Below are positions 51,735-60,535 of a stretch of DNA of 64,000 nt, in pieces (position 1 is the first letter of the stretch; each line of letters starts with the position of its first letter). The notes under the pieces were generated by a model. It made no database searches, was not told where the DNA came from, and saw only the letters and a list, made by a program, of their open reading frames with translations. The translations under genes were made by a program, and so were the position numbers. The DNA comes from an uncultured Clostridium sp. (GTDB lineage Bacteria > Bacillota > Clostridia > Clostridiales > Clostridiaceae), in contig UQFE01000011.1 of assembly GCA_900540255.1 (NCBI GenBank), forward strand, positions 13,837 to 77,836, in the 5' to 3' direction.

Positions 51735-53966
51735 TTATTCTTCCTTTATCTTATCATCAGATATAATATCTAAAATTCTTTCTTTTAATGATGAATATCT
51801 CTCCATACTATTTGTATTATCTACCATATACTTTAATGCCCTTTGATTTCCAACTACTACAACTAATTCTTTTGCTCTTGTTATTCCTGTATATAATATA
51901 TTTCTATTCATCAAAAATGCTGAACCCATAAATGCTGGTGTTATTATTACTTTAAATTCACTTCCTTGACTTTTATGAATAGTAATTGCATATGCTAATT
52001 CTAATTCTTCAACATATAGGTTATCATATACTATTCTTCTTTCATCATCAAATACAACTGTTACTGTTCTATTTTCTTCACTAATTGACTCAATAAAACC
52101 CATATCTCCATTAAAAATACCTACACCTTCATTATCACCATATCCATTTATTCTATTCCATTTTAATGAATAATTATTTTTAGTTTGCATTACCTTATCG
52201 CCTTCTCTAAAAACACTATCCTTAAACTTTCTTTCCTTTTTATCTTTACTAGGAGGATTTAATATAGATTGAAGTTCATTATTTAAATTATCTACCCCTA
52301 AAATTCCTTTTCTAGTAGGTGAAAGTACCTGAAAATCCCTTATCTTATTCCACTTAGAGTTGAAAAGAGGCAATCTTCTATTTACTAAATCTAAAATAGT
52401 TTCTAAAATTTCTTCATTACTTTCTCTATTATCAAAAAAGAAATCTCCACCCTTTTTATTTAAATAAGGTAGTTCACCATTATTTATTCTATGCGCATTT
52501 GTTATAATCATGCTTTCTTTTCCCTGTCTAAATATATCCTTTAATCTAACTACCTTAATAAATTCACTATCTATTAAATCCCTTAAAACATTTCCTGGAC
52601 CTACTGACGGTAATTGATCTGCATCTCCAACTATTATTAGTCTTGTTCCAAGTTTAATTGCCTTAAGTAAACTATTCATAAGCATTATATCAATCATTGA
52701 TGCTTCATCTACTATTATTACATCACCTTCTAGTGGCTCTCCTTCACCTCTTCCAAAGAATGAATTTTCATTATCACTCACTCCCATTTCTAATAATCTA
52801 TGTATAGTTTTTGCTTCTCTACCAGTTGATTCTGTCATCCTCTTAGCTGCTCTTCCTGTTGGTGCTGCCAAAAGAACCTTCATTCCATTATTTTCATATA
52901 TTTCTATTATACATTTAATTATTGTTGTCTTACCAGTACCTGGACCACCAGTAATTATTTCAATTCCATTTTCAAAGGCACCTAATATTGCTTCTTTTTG
53001 AGAATCTGCAAATACTATATTATTTTTTCTTTCAAAACTTGATATTTCAAAAGTAATATCAGAGTTTATAGTTTGAAAGTTTTCAATGCTTAAGGTAATT
53101 ATCTTATTAGTTACTCCTAATTCACAAAAATAATATGGTAATGAGTATACAGCTTCAATTTCATTTATCTTTTCTATCTTTATTTTTCCTTCTAAGACAC
53201 TATTATATATATTAACTTCTATTAACTCCTTATCTACACTTAAAACCCTTTGAGCTTCATTTATAAGTTTATCCTTTGGCATATATGTATTTCCAAGCCC
53301 TGAAAAACTATTTAATACATATTTTATTCCACTTTGTATTCTAAAATCTGATATAGGTTCAACTCCTAAGCTTTTTGCTATTCTATCAGATGTTAAAAAA
53401 CCAATTCCTGAAATTTCATCACTTAAAATATATGGATTTTCAGATACAATATTTTGTGCATCTCCACCAAATTTTTTATAAATTTTTAAACATTGATTTA
53501 TAGTTACCCCATGTTTTTGAAAAAACATTATTATATCTTTGAGTTCCCTAGTTTCTAAATATGATTGATAAATAATATTATATTTTTTCTCCCCAATACC
53601 TTCTACTTCTTTTAACCTTTCAATATTATTATCTAATATATTTAATGTTTCTTCTCCAAAAGCTTTTACTATTTTTTTAGCTGTTACTGGTCCTATTCCA
53701 TGAATTATTCCTGTGCTTAAGTATTTTTCAATTTCTTTTGTTGATGTTGGTAAAACTTCTTTATATTCTTCTACATTAAATTGTCTTCCAAATTGCTTAT
53801 GTTTAATCCATTCACCCTTAACCTCAATTTGCTGCCCTTCTTTTATTAATGGCATTGTTCCTACAATTGTATTTACTTCTTTATTAGCTGTAATTTTAGC
53901 TACTACATAGCCAGTATCCTCACTTTTAAATATTACAGCTTCAACTAAGCCATCTAATATCTCCAT
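51735..53966 (-). CDS. recD2: RecD2 DNA helicase
   Basis: Superfamily 1B helicase of 743 residues. An N-terminal OB-like and helix-hairpin-helix region (IHGIGPVTAKKIVKAFG) precedes Walker A GGPGTGKTT (near 345), VDEASMID (Walker B), GDADQLPSVGPG and AYAITIHKSQGSEF (motif VI). RecD2 acts outside RecBCD in mismatch repair and fork maintenance. GGAG precedes the ATG. The gap to the next gene is 3 bases. Confidence 0.96.
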   Translation of the reverse strand: MEILDGLVEAVIFKSEDTGYVVAKITANKEVNTIVGTMPLIKEGQQIEVKGEWIKHKQFGRQFNVEEYKEVLPTSTKEIEKYLSTGIIHGIGPVTAKKIVKAFGEETLNILDNNIERLKEVEGIGEKKYNIIYQSYLETRELKDIIMFFQKHGVTINQCLKIYKKFGGDAQNIVSENPYILSDEISGIGFLTSDRIAKSLGVEPISDFRIQSGIKYVLNSFSGLGNTYMPKDKLINEAQRVLSVDKELIEVNIYNSVLEGKIKIEKINEIEAVYSLPYYFCELGVTNKIITLSIENFQTINSDITFEISSFERKNNIVFADSQKEAILGAFENGIEIITGGPGTGKTTIIKCIIEIYENNGMKVLLAAPTGRAAKRMTESTGREAKTIHRLLEMGVSDNENSFFGRGEGEPLEGDVIIVDEASMIDIMLMNSLLKAIKLGTRLIIVGDADQLPSVGPGNVLRDLIDSEFIKVVRLKDIFRQGKESMIITNAHRINNGELPYLNKKGGDFFFDNRESNEEILETILDLVNRRLPLFNSKWNKIRDFQVLSPTRKGILGVDNLNNELQSILNPPSKDKKERKFKDSVFREGDKVMQTKNNYSLKWNRINGYGDNEGVGIFNGDMGFIESISEENRTVTVVFDDERRIVYDNLYVEELELAYAITIHKSQGSEFKVIITPAFMGSAFLMNRNILYTGITRAKELVVVVGNQRALKYMVDNTNSMERYSSLKERILDIISDDKIKEE

Positions 53967-54117
53967 ATTATCGCTCCAAACATTTTATTTTACTTATTAA
54001 TATTATATAATTATAACATAAGTGAAATTTTCTTTGTTAAATTAGAACTTACTTATTCACTTATACATTATTAGCATGTAATAAAATTGTTAAACATTAT
54101 TCTGGAGGTCTATTTAT

Positions 54118-55254
54118 ATGTTATTAAAAAATTGTAATATCGTTTTTCTCGATAAAATTGAAAAGGGATCTATATTAATTGAAAACGATGTAATAAAGGA
54201 GATAAATCCCAAAATTATAAATACTAATGAGGAAATAGACTGCAAAGGTCTCTATGTTGCTCCTGGATTTATCGATGTTCATATTCATGGTGCTAGTGGA
54301 TATGATACTATGGATGGTACATTTGAAGCAATAAATGAAATTTCAAAAACAATTTGTAAGTTTGGTACTACTTCGTTTACTCCAACAACAATGACAATGT
54401 CTGCTTCAGACATATTAAAATCTATGTTAGCTATTAAGAAAGCTAAAATAGAAGGTACAGATGGTGCACAAGTTTTAGGTGCTCACTTAGAAGGACCATT
54501 TATTAGTCCTAGTGCCATAGGTGCTCAAAATTCTAACTATCTAATTAAGCCAAGCTATGAAAACTTCGAAGCTATGACAGGAGATGCAATGGATGCTGTA
54601 GTGTCAATTACTATGGCCCCTGAAGTTGATGGAGCAAAAGAATTAGCTAGTATATTAACTGAAAAAGGAATCCGTTGTTCTATAGGTCATACTAAAGCTA
54701 CTTATGAAGAAGCTATTGAAGGTATAAAAAGTGGATTTTGCCATTCAACACACTTATTTAATGCAATGACTGGTTTTACCCATAGAGAACCTGGAGTTGT
54801 AGGCGCAACTTTTGATACTGATATAACTACAGAAACAATTTCTGATGGTATTCATATATCTTACCCATCATTAAGAATTGCTTATAAACAAAAAGGAACT
54901 GATAAAACATTATTAGTTACTGATGCAATGTGTGCTTGTGGAATGCCTGATGGAAAATATGCTTTAGGCGGACAACCTGTTATAGTAAAAAACGGTGCTG
55001 CTAGACTTGAAAATGGAGCATTAGCTGGATCAGTTTTAACTCTTAATAGAGCAATAAAAAATATTTATGAAAATACTGACTATCCTTTATACGAGATAAT
55101 TAAAATGGCTTCTTACAACGGAGCAAAATATTGCAAGGTTGATAATAAAAAAGGGCAAATTAAAGAAAATTTTGATGCTGATTTAGTTGTTTTTGATGAA
55201 AATATTGATATTAAAATTACTATAATTGGTGGTAAGGTAGTTTATTCTAATTAA
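54118..55254 (+). CDS. nagA: N-acetylglucosamine-6-phosphate deacetylase
   Basis: Amidohydrolase of 378 residues making glucosamine-6-phosphate. Motifs in order: PGFIDVHIHGASG, LGAHLEGPFISP, GHTKATYEEA, HLFNAMTGFTHREPG and VTDAMCACGMPDG (catalytic Asp). GGAGG lies 9 bases before the ATG. A solo gene here; nagB is not adjacent. Feeds amino sugars to glycolysis or to wall synthesis. Confidence 0.97.
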   Translation: MLLKNCNIVFLDKIEKGSILIENDVIKEINPKIINTNEEIDCKGLYVAPGFIDVHIHGASGYDTMDGTFEAINEISKTICKFGTTSFTPTTMTMSASDILKSMLAIKKAKIEGTDGAQVLGAHLEGPFISPSAIGAQNSNYLIKPSYENFEAMTGDAMDAVVSITMAPEVDGAKELASILTEKGIRCSIGHTKATYEEAIEGIKSGFCHSTHLFNAMTGFTHREPGVVGATFDTDITTETISDGIHISYPSLRIAYKQKGTDKTLLVTDAMCACGMPDGKYALGGQPVIVKNGAARLENGALAGSVLTLNRAIKNIYENTDYPLYEIIKMASYNGAKYCKVDNKKGQIKENFDADLVVFDENIDIKITIIGGKVVYSN

Positions 55255-55315
55255 TATTTTTTACTCTAGAAACTTTGTATTAATTTCATCATAAGATACT
55301 TAATCTTTTAATTAT

Positions 55316-55350
55316 AATAAAAAGCGAAGACTTATGTCCTCGCTTTTTAT
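55316..55350. terminator. Bidirectional terminator, nagA/metK
   Basis: AATAAAAAGCGA..GAC/GTC..TCGCTTTTTATT stem with one mismatch and a TTAT loop, shared by convergent genes. Confidence 0.88.
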
Positions 55351-56525
55351 TATAAGTATTTCTTTATTTCATCAACTTTATTTAATTGTTCCCAAGGTAA
55401 ATTTAAATCATTTCTACCAAAGTGACCATAAGCAGCTGTTTGTCTATATAAAGGTCTTCTTAAATCAAGATCTCTTATAATTGCTCCTGGTCTTAAATCA
55501 AATACTTTTTCAACAATGTTAGTTATTTCTTCATCACTTATCTTACCTGTACCAAAAGTTTCAACTTCAATAGATACTGGCTTTGCAACACCTATTGCAT
55601 AAGCTAATTGAATTTCTAATTTATCAGCTATACCAGCTGCAACTAAGTTCTTAGCTACCCATCTTGCTGCATAAGCTGCTGATCTATCAACCTTTGTTGG
55701 ATCTTTTCCTGAGAATGCACCACCACCGTGTCTTCCATATCCTCCATAAGTATCAACTATAATTTTTCTTCCTGTTAATCCACTATCTCCTTGTGGTCCT
55801 CCAACAACAAATCTACCAGTTGGATTAATGTAATATTTAGTTGATTCATCTAATAATTCAGCAGGTATAACAGCTCTTATTACATGCTCCATTAAATCTT
55901 CTCTTATTTGTTCTTGACTTACATGTTCATCATGTTGAGTTGATATAACTATTGCATCAATTCTTACGACCTTATTATCATCATATTCCACCGTTACTTG
56001 ACTTTTACCATCTGGTCTTAAATATGATAAAGTTCCGTTTTTTCTTACTTCTGTTAATCTTCTTGATAATCTATGTGCCATAGCAATTGGTGAAGGCATA
56101 TATTCAGGTGTTTCATTAGTTGCAAACCCAAACATCATTCCTTGATCTCCAGCACCTACAGCTTCAACTTCATCCGTTTCTCCCTCTCTAGATTCTAAAG
56201 CCTCATCAACTCCCATTGCAATATCACCTGATTGTTCATCAATAGATGTTAATACTGAACAAGTATCACAATCAAATCCATATTTAGCTCTATCATATCC
56301 AATTTCTTTAATTGTGCTTCTAACTACTTTAGGAATATCTACATAACAAGATGTTGATATTTCCCCCATTACTAGTACCATTCCTGTTGTTACTGCTGTT
56401 TCACAAGCAACTCTTGCCATTGGATCCCTTGCTAATATACTGTCTAAAACTGCATCCGAAATTTGGTCACATATTTTATCTGGATGCCCTTCTGTTACTG
56501 ATTCTGATGTAAATAATCTTTTCAT
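55350..56525 (-). CDS. metK: S-adenosylmethionine synthetase
   Basis: MAT of 391 residues. N-terminal [20 protein letters not shown], then [10 protein letters not shown] and the P-loop-like [16 protein letters not shown] are all intact. It makes SAM from methionine and ATP. GAGAGGAG precedes the ATG. Controlled by the SAM-I riboswitch upstream, giving product feedback. Confidence 0.98.
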   Translation of the reverse strand: MKRLFTSESVTEGHPDKICDQISDAVLDSILARDPMARVACETAVTTGMVLVMGEISTSCYVDIPKVVRSTIKEIGYDRAKYGFDCDTCSVLTSIDEQSGDIAMGVDEALESREGETDEVEAVGAGDQGMMFGFATNETPEYMPSPIAMAHRLSRRLTEVRKNGTLSYLRPDGKSQVTVEYDDNKVVRIDAIVISTQHDEHVSQEQIREDLMEHVIRAVIPAELLDESTKYYINPTGRFVVGGPQGDSGLTGRKIIVDTYGGYGRHGGGAFSGKDPTKVDRSAAYAARWVAKNLVAAGIADKLEIQLAYAIGVAKPVSIEVETFGTGKISDEEITNIVEKVFDLRPGAIIRDLDLRRPLYRQTAAYGHFGRNDLNLPWEQLNKVDEIKKYL

Positions 56526-56564
56526 TTTGCTTAGCTCCTCTCATTCTGATATTAATTCTAAGCA

Positions 56565-56596
56565 ATAAAAAAAGTCTCTTGCAAAAAGAAGAGACT
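56565..56596 (-). terminator. SAM riboswitch terminator
   Basis: AGTCTCTT/AAGAGACT (56573-56580 with 56589-56596), then seven T on the minus strand, about 40 bases before metK. Expression platform of the S-box. Confidence 0.92.
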
Positions 56597-56610
56597 TATT
56601 ATTATCTAAT

Positions 56611-56748
56611 GTCTTCTTATCTTGCAAATTAAAAATTCTGCAGGAATTTGCACCACGTCTACCAGTTTCAAGTATTATTACTTGTCACTATCAACAGGTT
56701 GCCGGGTTTCACAGGGCCTTTATCCCTCCACCTCTCTGGATAAGAACT
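56611..56748 (-). promoter_or_regulatory. SAM-I (S-box) riboswitch
   Basis: Conserved S-box blocks on the minus strand: TTCTTATCCAGAGAGGTGGAG, GGCCCTGTGAAACCCGGCAACC, TGGTGCAAATTCCTGC and GATAAGAAGA closing P1. SAM binding would favour the downstream terminator and lower metK expression. Confidence 0.96.
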
Positions 56749-56773
56749 AATATCAAATTTTATTTCTAAGAAT

Positions 56774-56802
56774 ATTTTATACATATATCCATACTATGTC
56801 AA
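56774..56802 (-). promoter_or_regulatory. Promoter of the SAM riboswitch-metK transcript
   Basis: Consensus TTGACA (56797-56802), 17-base spacer, TAAAAT (56774-56779) on the minus strand. Confidence 0.82.
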
Positions 56803-56832
56803 TAATTTTTTTATTTTTATGTATAATTAATA

Positions 56833-56862
56833 TATAAAAAAAGCATGGTATAAACCATGCTT
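56833..56862 (-). terminator. Terminator of tRNA-Tyr
   Basis: AAGCATGGT/ACCATGCTT (56841-56849 with 56854-56862), four-base loop, seven T on the minus strand. Confidence 0.9.
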
Positions 56863-56865
56863 AAA

Positions 56866-56950
56866 TGGTGGGGGAGGACGGATTCGAACCATCGAAACGA
56901 AACGTAACAGATTTACAGTCTGCCCCCTTTGGCCTCTCGGGAACTCCCCC
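56866..56950 (-). tRNA. tRNA-Tyr (GTA anticodon)
   Basis: An 85-base class II tRNA with long variable arm and encoded CCA. Acceptor GGGGGAG pairs with CTCCCCC, anticodon loop CTGTAAA (anticodon GTA), T arm with TTCGAAT. Confidence 0.96.
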
Positions 56951-57007
56951 ATTTTTGTTTTATAACTTTGTGCCGTTCGTTTTGTTACTGCCGAACTGAC
57001 AAGGACT

Positions 57008-57036
57008 AGTATATAATTAAACCAATTATATTTCAA
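57008..57036 (-). promoter_or_regulatory. Promoter of tRNA-Tyr
   Basis: Minus strand TTGAAA (57031-57036), 17-base spacer, TATACT (57008-57013), about 58 bases before the tRNA. The following gap (57037-57377) is AT-rich and shows nothing else I can support. Confidence 0.65.
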
Positions 57037-57377
57037 CCACTATTTTAGCCTATTATCCCTAATTATATGTAATTAAATTTAAATTACTCTCTTTTTCTCC
57101 ATTTTAATATAATTTTCTTTTTATAATTTAAATATATTTCCCTTATATTTTAGTAACACATTTATTTTTAATAAATATAGTATAAGTACAAGGATAGCAT
57201 TTTAATATATTTTTATTTAATTATAAAAATATAAACTTTATTTTTTATAAAAATTATATTATTGCTTTATAAGTCATATATTTATATGAGATAAAATTTC
57301 ATGAAGAATTTTAATATATGCTTCCTTATTTATAACAAATAAAAATAATCTTCATTATAAAGATAGGGGTGAATTAT

Positions 57378-57917
57378 TTGATTAAAAGGAAATTTAATTA
57401 TAAATCTAATTTAGCTTACTATGAAATTGCTGAATTTATGATAAAATATATTAATCCTAATAGTATTATAGTTTGTATTGGTACTGATAAATGTGTTGGT
57501 GATTGTTTGGGACCACTTGTTGGAACATTTCTTGAAGAACATAATTTTCCCTTACCTGTATATGGAACATTAAAGGATCCTATTCACGCATTGAATTTAG
57601 ATAAAAAACTAGAAGAAATAAATAAATTACACCCTAATGCATGTATAATAGGAATAGATGCTTGTCTTGGAGATACAAATTCCATTGGCGAGATTCATAC
57701 ACGCGATTATCCAATTCATCCTGGAAAGGGTGTTGGAAAATCATTACCTGATGTTGGTGTTGCCTCAATAATTGGAATAATTGATTCTAGCGATGCAGCT
57801 GAATTTTTTACTTCTCGCAGTATACGACTTCATTTAGTATTTGAAATGGCAAAAGTTATTTCTAACGGCTTAATTAATGCCTATTATCTAAATTCGTTAT
57901 CAAATAAACAATGCTAG
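57378..57917 (+). CDS. yyaC: YyaC family sporulation protein (GPR protease-like fold)
   Basis: Protein of 179 residues. The conserved blocks CIGTDKCVGDCLGPLVG, GTLKDPIHALNL and IGIDACLGDTNSIGEI are typical of YyaC, a sporulation-associated relative of the germination protease GPR. A TTG start is chosen because AGGGGTG lies 6 bases before it; the GTG three codons earlier overlaps that site. The stop lies inside a terminator stem shared with mbl. Confidence 0.9.
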   Translation: MIKRKFNYKSNLAYYEIAEFMIKYINPNSIIVCIGTDKCVGDCLGPLVGTFLEEHNFPLPVYGTLKDPIHALNLDKKLEEINKLHPNACIIGIDACLGDTNSIGEIHTRDYPIHPGKGVGKSLPDVGVASIIGIIDSSDAAEFFTSRSIRLHLVFEMAKVISNGLINAYYLNSLSNKQC

Positions 57918-57946
57918 AACTGTACTACTTCTAGCATTGTTTATTT
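57902..57946. terminator. Bidirectional terminator, yyaC/mbl
   Basis: An 18-bp perfect stem (57902-57919 with 57929-57946, core ACAATGCTAGAA/TTCTAGCATTGT) around a 9-base loop. It includes the yyaC stop codon. Confidence 0.93.
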
Positions 57947-57959
57947 TAAAAACCAAACT

Positions 57960-58994
57960 CTAATCTATTAAAGTAATTTCCTTATTAGTAAACTCATTGT
58001 CCAATTTTGATGCATATTTAAGCACCTCTCCAGTTCCTAATGCTACAGCTTCTATAGAATTACTTGCAACATTAACCTTAATGCCTGTACTATCTTCTAT
58101 AAGCTTATCTAATCCATCTATTAACGCTCCTCCACCAGTCATTAATATCCCTCTTTCGATTATATCTGCTGCTAATTCTGGAGGAGTTTGCTCTAAAACA
58201 GATTTTACACTTTCTAAAATCATTGAAACCGGCTCCATTAAAGCTTCTCTTAATTCTTCAGTTGAAATTAAAACTTCACCAGGCAACCCAGTTATTAAAT
58301 TCCTACCTTTTATACTTGTTGATATATTTCTCGAATCTTTAAAAACTGATCCTACACTAACTTTTAAATCTTCAGCAGTCTTTTCTCCAATTAAAATTTT
58401 ATATTTCATCCTTACATATTTAATAATTGCTTCATCAAACTTATCTCCAGCTACTTTTATAGACTCTCTAATAACTACTCCACCTAAAGATATAATTGCA
58501 ATATCAGTTGTTCCTCCACCAATATCAACTATCATATGACCATTAGGCTGTGTTATATCAAGTCCAGCTCCAATTGATGCTGCTAATGGCTCCTCTATTA
58601 AATTAACCTTTTTAGCTCCTGAGTTAATAGCTGCATCTATAACAGCTCTTTTTTCAACTTCTGTTGCTTCTGATGGAATACAAACTACAACTCTAGGTGC
58701 AATTACTCTTCTCTTTCCTAATGCCTTTTTTATAAAACTTTTAAGCATTTTTTCTGTAATATCATAATCTGATATTACCCCATCTCTTAATGGCCTAACC
58801 GCTATAATATTTCCCGGTGTTCTCCCTATCATTTTTCTTGCTTCTTCACCAACGGCTAAAACTTTATTATTATTTCTATTAATTGCTACAACTGAAGGCT
58901 CTTTTAAAACTACTCCCTTGCCTTTTACATATACAAGTACAGTAGCAGTGCCTAAATCAATTCCTAAATCGCTACCAGCTCTCCAAAACCACAT
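57960..58994 (-). CDS. mbl: MreB-like actin Mbl
   Basis: Second bacterial actin in the window, 344 residues. Motifs [30 protein letters not shown] and LMTGGGALIDGL are intact. Placement after spoIIID and spoIIQ matches Bacillus mbl. The ATG at 58994 follows AGGAG at 8 bases; the frame opens three codons earlier with GTG. Confidence 0.93.
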   Translation of the reverse strand: MWFWRAGSDLGIDLGTATVLVYVKGKGVVLKEPSVVAINRNNNKVLAVGEEARKMIGRTPGNIIAVRPLRDGVISDYDITEKMLKSFIKKALGKRRVIAPRVVVCIPSEATEVEKRAVIDAAINSGAKKVNLIEEPLAASIGAGLDITQPNGHMIVDIGGGTTDIAIISLGGVVIRESIKVAGDKFDEAIIKYVRMKYKILIGEKTAEDLKVSVGSVFKDSRNISTSIKGRNLITGLPGEVLISTEELREALMEPVSMILESVKSVLEQTPPELAADIIERGILMTGGGALIDGLDKLIEDSTGIKVNVASNSIEAVALGTGEVLKYASKLDNEFTNKEITLID

Positions 58995-59094
58995 TTTATT
59001 CACTCCTATATATACTAAAACTTCGAAATATTTGTTTTTTCTTCAAATTTATTCATTTTTATTATATATGTAATGAATTTATCATTCAATATCT

Positions 59095-59349
59095 TTATAG
59101 GTCATTTGCTTTATATTTCATCTTTGTGGCTTTTCCACCTCTAATATGCCTTTCTGATTTATTTAACTCTAATATCAAATGTGTCTTTTCTGCTATTGCT
59201 GGATTTATCTTAGGTAATCTTTCTGTCATATCCTTATGAATTGTACTCTTGCTTACTCCAAATACTTTTGCTGTTTTTCTTATTGTTGCCTTTGAGTCAA
59301 TAATATATTGAGCTACTTCTAAAACTCTTTCTTCTATATAGTCTTTCAA
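59095..59349 (-). CDS. spoIIID: Sporulation transcription regulator SpoIIID
   Basis: DNA-binding protein of 84 residues with the helix-turn-helix ATIRKTAKVFGVSKSTIHKD (about 21-40) and a basic tail. It modulates mother-cell sigma-E genes and supports sigma-K expression. A TTG start behind AAGGAGGT. It lies between spoIIQ and mbl, each separated by about 100 bases. Confidence 0.97.
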   Translation of the reverse strand: MKDYIEERVLEVAQYIIDSKATIRKTAKVFGVSKSTIHKDMTERLPKINPAIAEKTHLILELNKSERHIRGGKATKMKYKANDL

Positions 59350-59427
59350 AATTATACCTCCTTAACTTACATCTATTTATTATTTACTTAATCCTCAAAA
59401 AAATTCATAATATCTAAAATTAAATAA

Positions 59428-59465
59428 TTTATATAAGTATCAGTCATTTAAAATGACTGATACTT
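59428..59465 (-). terminator. Palindrome between spoIIQ and spoIIID
   Basis: A 15-bp perfect inverted repeat AAGTATCAGTCATTT/AAATGACTGATACTT (59435-59449 with 59451-59465) six bases past the spoIIQ stop. The T run on the minus strand is weak, so it may be a terminator, an attenuator for spoIIID or a protein site. Confidence 0.6.
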
Positions 59466-59471
59466 AGTAAA

Positions 59472-60311
59472 TTATTTAGCAATAAAATAAGCACTTGGAT
59501 CAACATCTTTTCCATTTACATCTTCTACTTGAACATTTAAAACATCTCCACAAAGCTTTGATGTAAATATTCCTGAAGTATTTCCTACAGTACCTATTTC
59601 AGTACCAGTGCTAACTACATCTCCAACGGCTACTTTGACATCTTCACTTAAGTTAGCATATTTTGTTTTTAATCCATTTGCATGAGCAATAACTACAAAT
59701 GTTCCGTCTGTAGTGTTGCTTGATACTTCTTCAACCTTTCCTTCTGCAGCTGCTTTAACAACAGTCCCTACAGCAGCATTTATATCTATTCCCTTTCTAG
59801 ATGTATCTTCAGTCTTATTTTCATCTGAATAAGTTCTTATCATCTTTCCAAATTCTCTTGAAATAGCTACTTCACCATCTATAGGAAATGATAATACTAC
59901 ATTGTTATCAGTTCCTGCTGAAACATCAACACCAGCTTCTTGGTCTAAATTATTATCTTGTGAAACTTGTTCTCCATTATCATTTGCTACTTTATTTTCA
60001 TTGTTTATATCATTTGTATTATTAGTAATATCTTTTTGAAGTGATTCTTCATTATTTGCTAACTTATCATTACTTTCCACTCTTTCAGCATTTTGCTTAT
60101 TAACATTTGAATCAACTTCTGAAGAATTACTGTCTTGAACATCATTTAAAGATAATTCATTACTTGTTTTATTTTGCTCCTTAGCAACAGAATTTTTCTT
60201 AATAGTAAATGCTGCTATAGTTGCAACTACACATAGACATACAAGTAAAACTAAGTAAAAGCCCTCCTTTCTGAAAAAGTCCTTTACTTTATTTTTTTTA
60301 TTTTGGTCCAT
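59472..60311 (-). CDS. spoIIQ: SpoIIQ-type LytM-domain sporulation protein (degenerate)
   Basis: Bitopic protein of 279 residues: a membrane segment (about 17-37), an Asn/Asp/Glu-rich linker (about 45-135) and a C-terminal LytM fold (about 140-275). In the zinc site the first His is replaced (SRKGIDINA has Arg at the His position), the YaHL His is Asn (KYANL) and the HxH motif is absent (LNVQVE). It is therefore unlikely to be an active endopeptidase. In Bacillus SpoIIQ pairs with SpoIIIAH to link forespore and mother cell. GGAGGTG precedes the ATG. Confidence 0.88.
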   Translation of the reverse strand: MDQNKKNKVKDFFRKEGFYLVLLVCLCVVATIAAFTIKKNSVAKEQNKTSNELSLNDVQDSNSSEVDSNVNKQNAERVESNDKLANNEESLQKDITNNTNDINNENKVANDNGEQVSQDNNLDQEAGVDVSAGTDNNVVLSFPIDGEVAISREFGKMIRTYSDENKTEDTSRKGIDINAAVGTVVKAAAEGKVEEVSSNTTDGTFVVIAHANGLKTKYANLSEDVKVAVGDVVSTGTEIGTVGNTSGIFTSKLCGDVLNVQVEDVNGKDVDPSAYFIAK

Positions 60312-60404
60312 TTCAACACCTCCTTTCTTGTATTCTTACCCCAAAAATTAAATTAATTCAATTTAAATCCAGTTTTTTTACGTCAAATTTATATAAAAAA
60401 AAAC

Positions 60405-60513
60405 AAAAAAAGGGCTGTCGCACTAAAAATTTTATACACAATATATTGTTTTAAAAAATAAAAATCAACACAATATATTGTAGTATTTATTCTTAATGCG
60501 ACATTCCCTTTTT
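60405..60513 (-). terminator. Long hairpin/inverted-repeat element after spoIID
   Basis: A 109-base imperfect inverted repeat. Ends AGGGcTGTCGCAcTAA and AGGGaaTGTCGCAtTAA face each other. Two identical 12-base palindromes ACAATATATTGT (60438-60449, 60470-60481) pair in the middle. Long T runs follow on the minus strand. It can act as the spoIID terminator, but the ends also look like insertion-sequence terminal repeats. Confidence 0.65.
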
Positions 60514-60535
60514 GCAACATATTTTTATAAAATTA

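Noticed and set aside
56827..57036. 69-codon minus-strand reading frame across the tRNA-Tyr region
   Set aside because: It covers the tRNA-Tyr gene, its terminator and promoter; the translation has no protein character.
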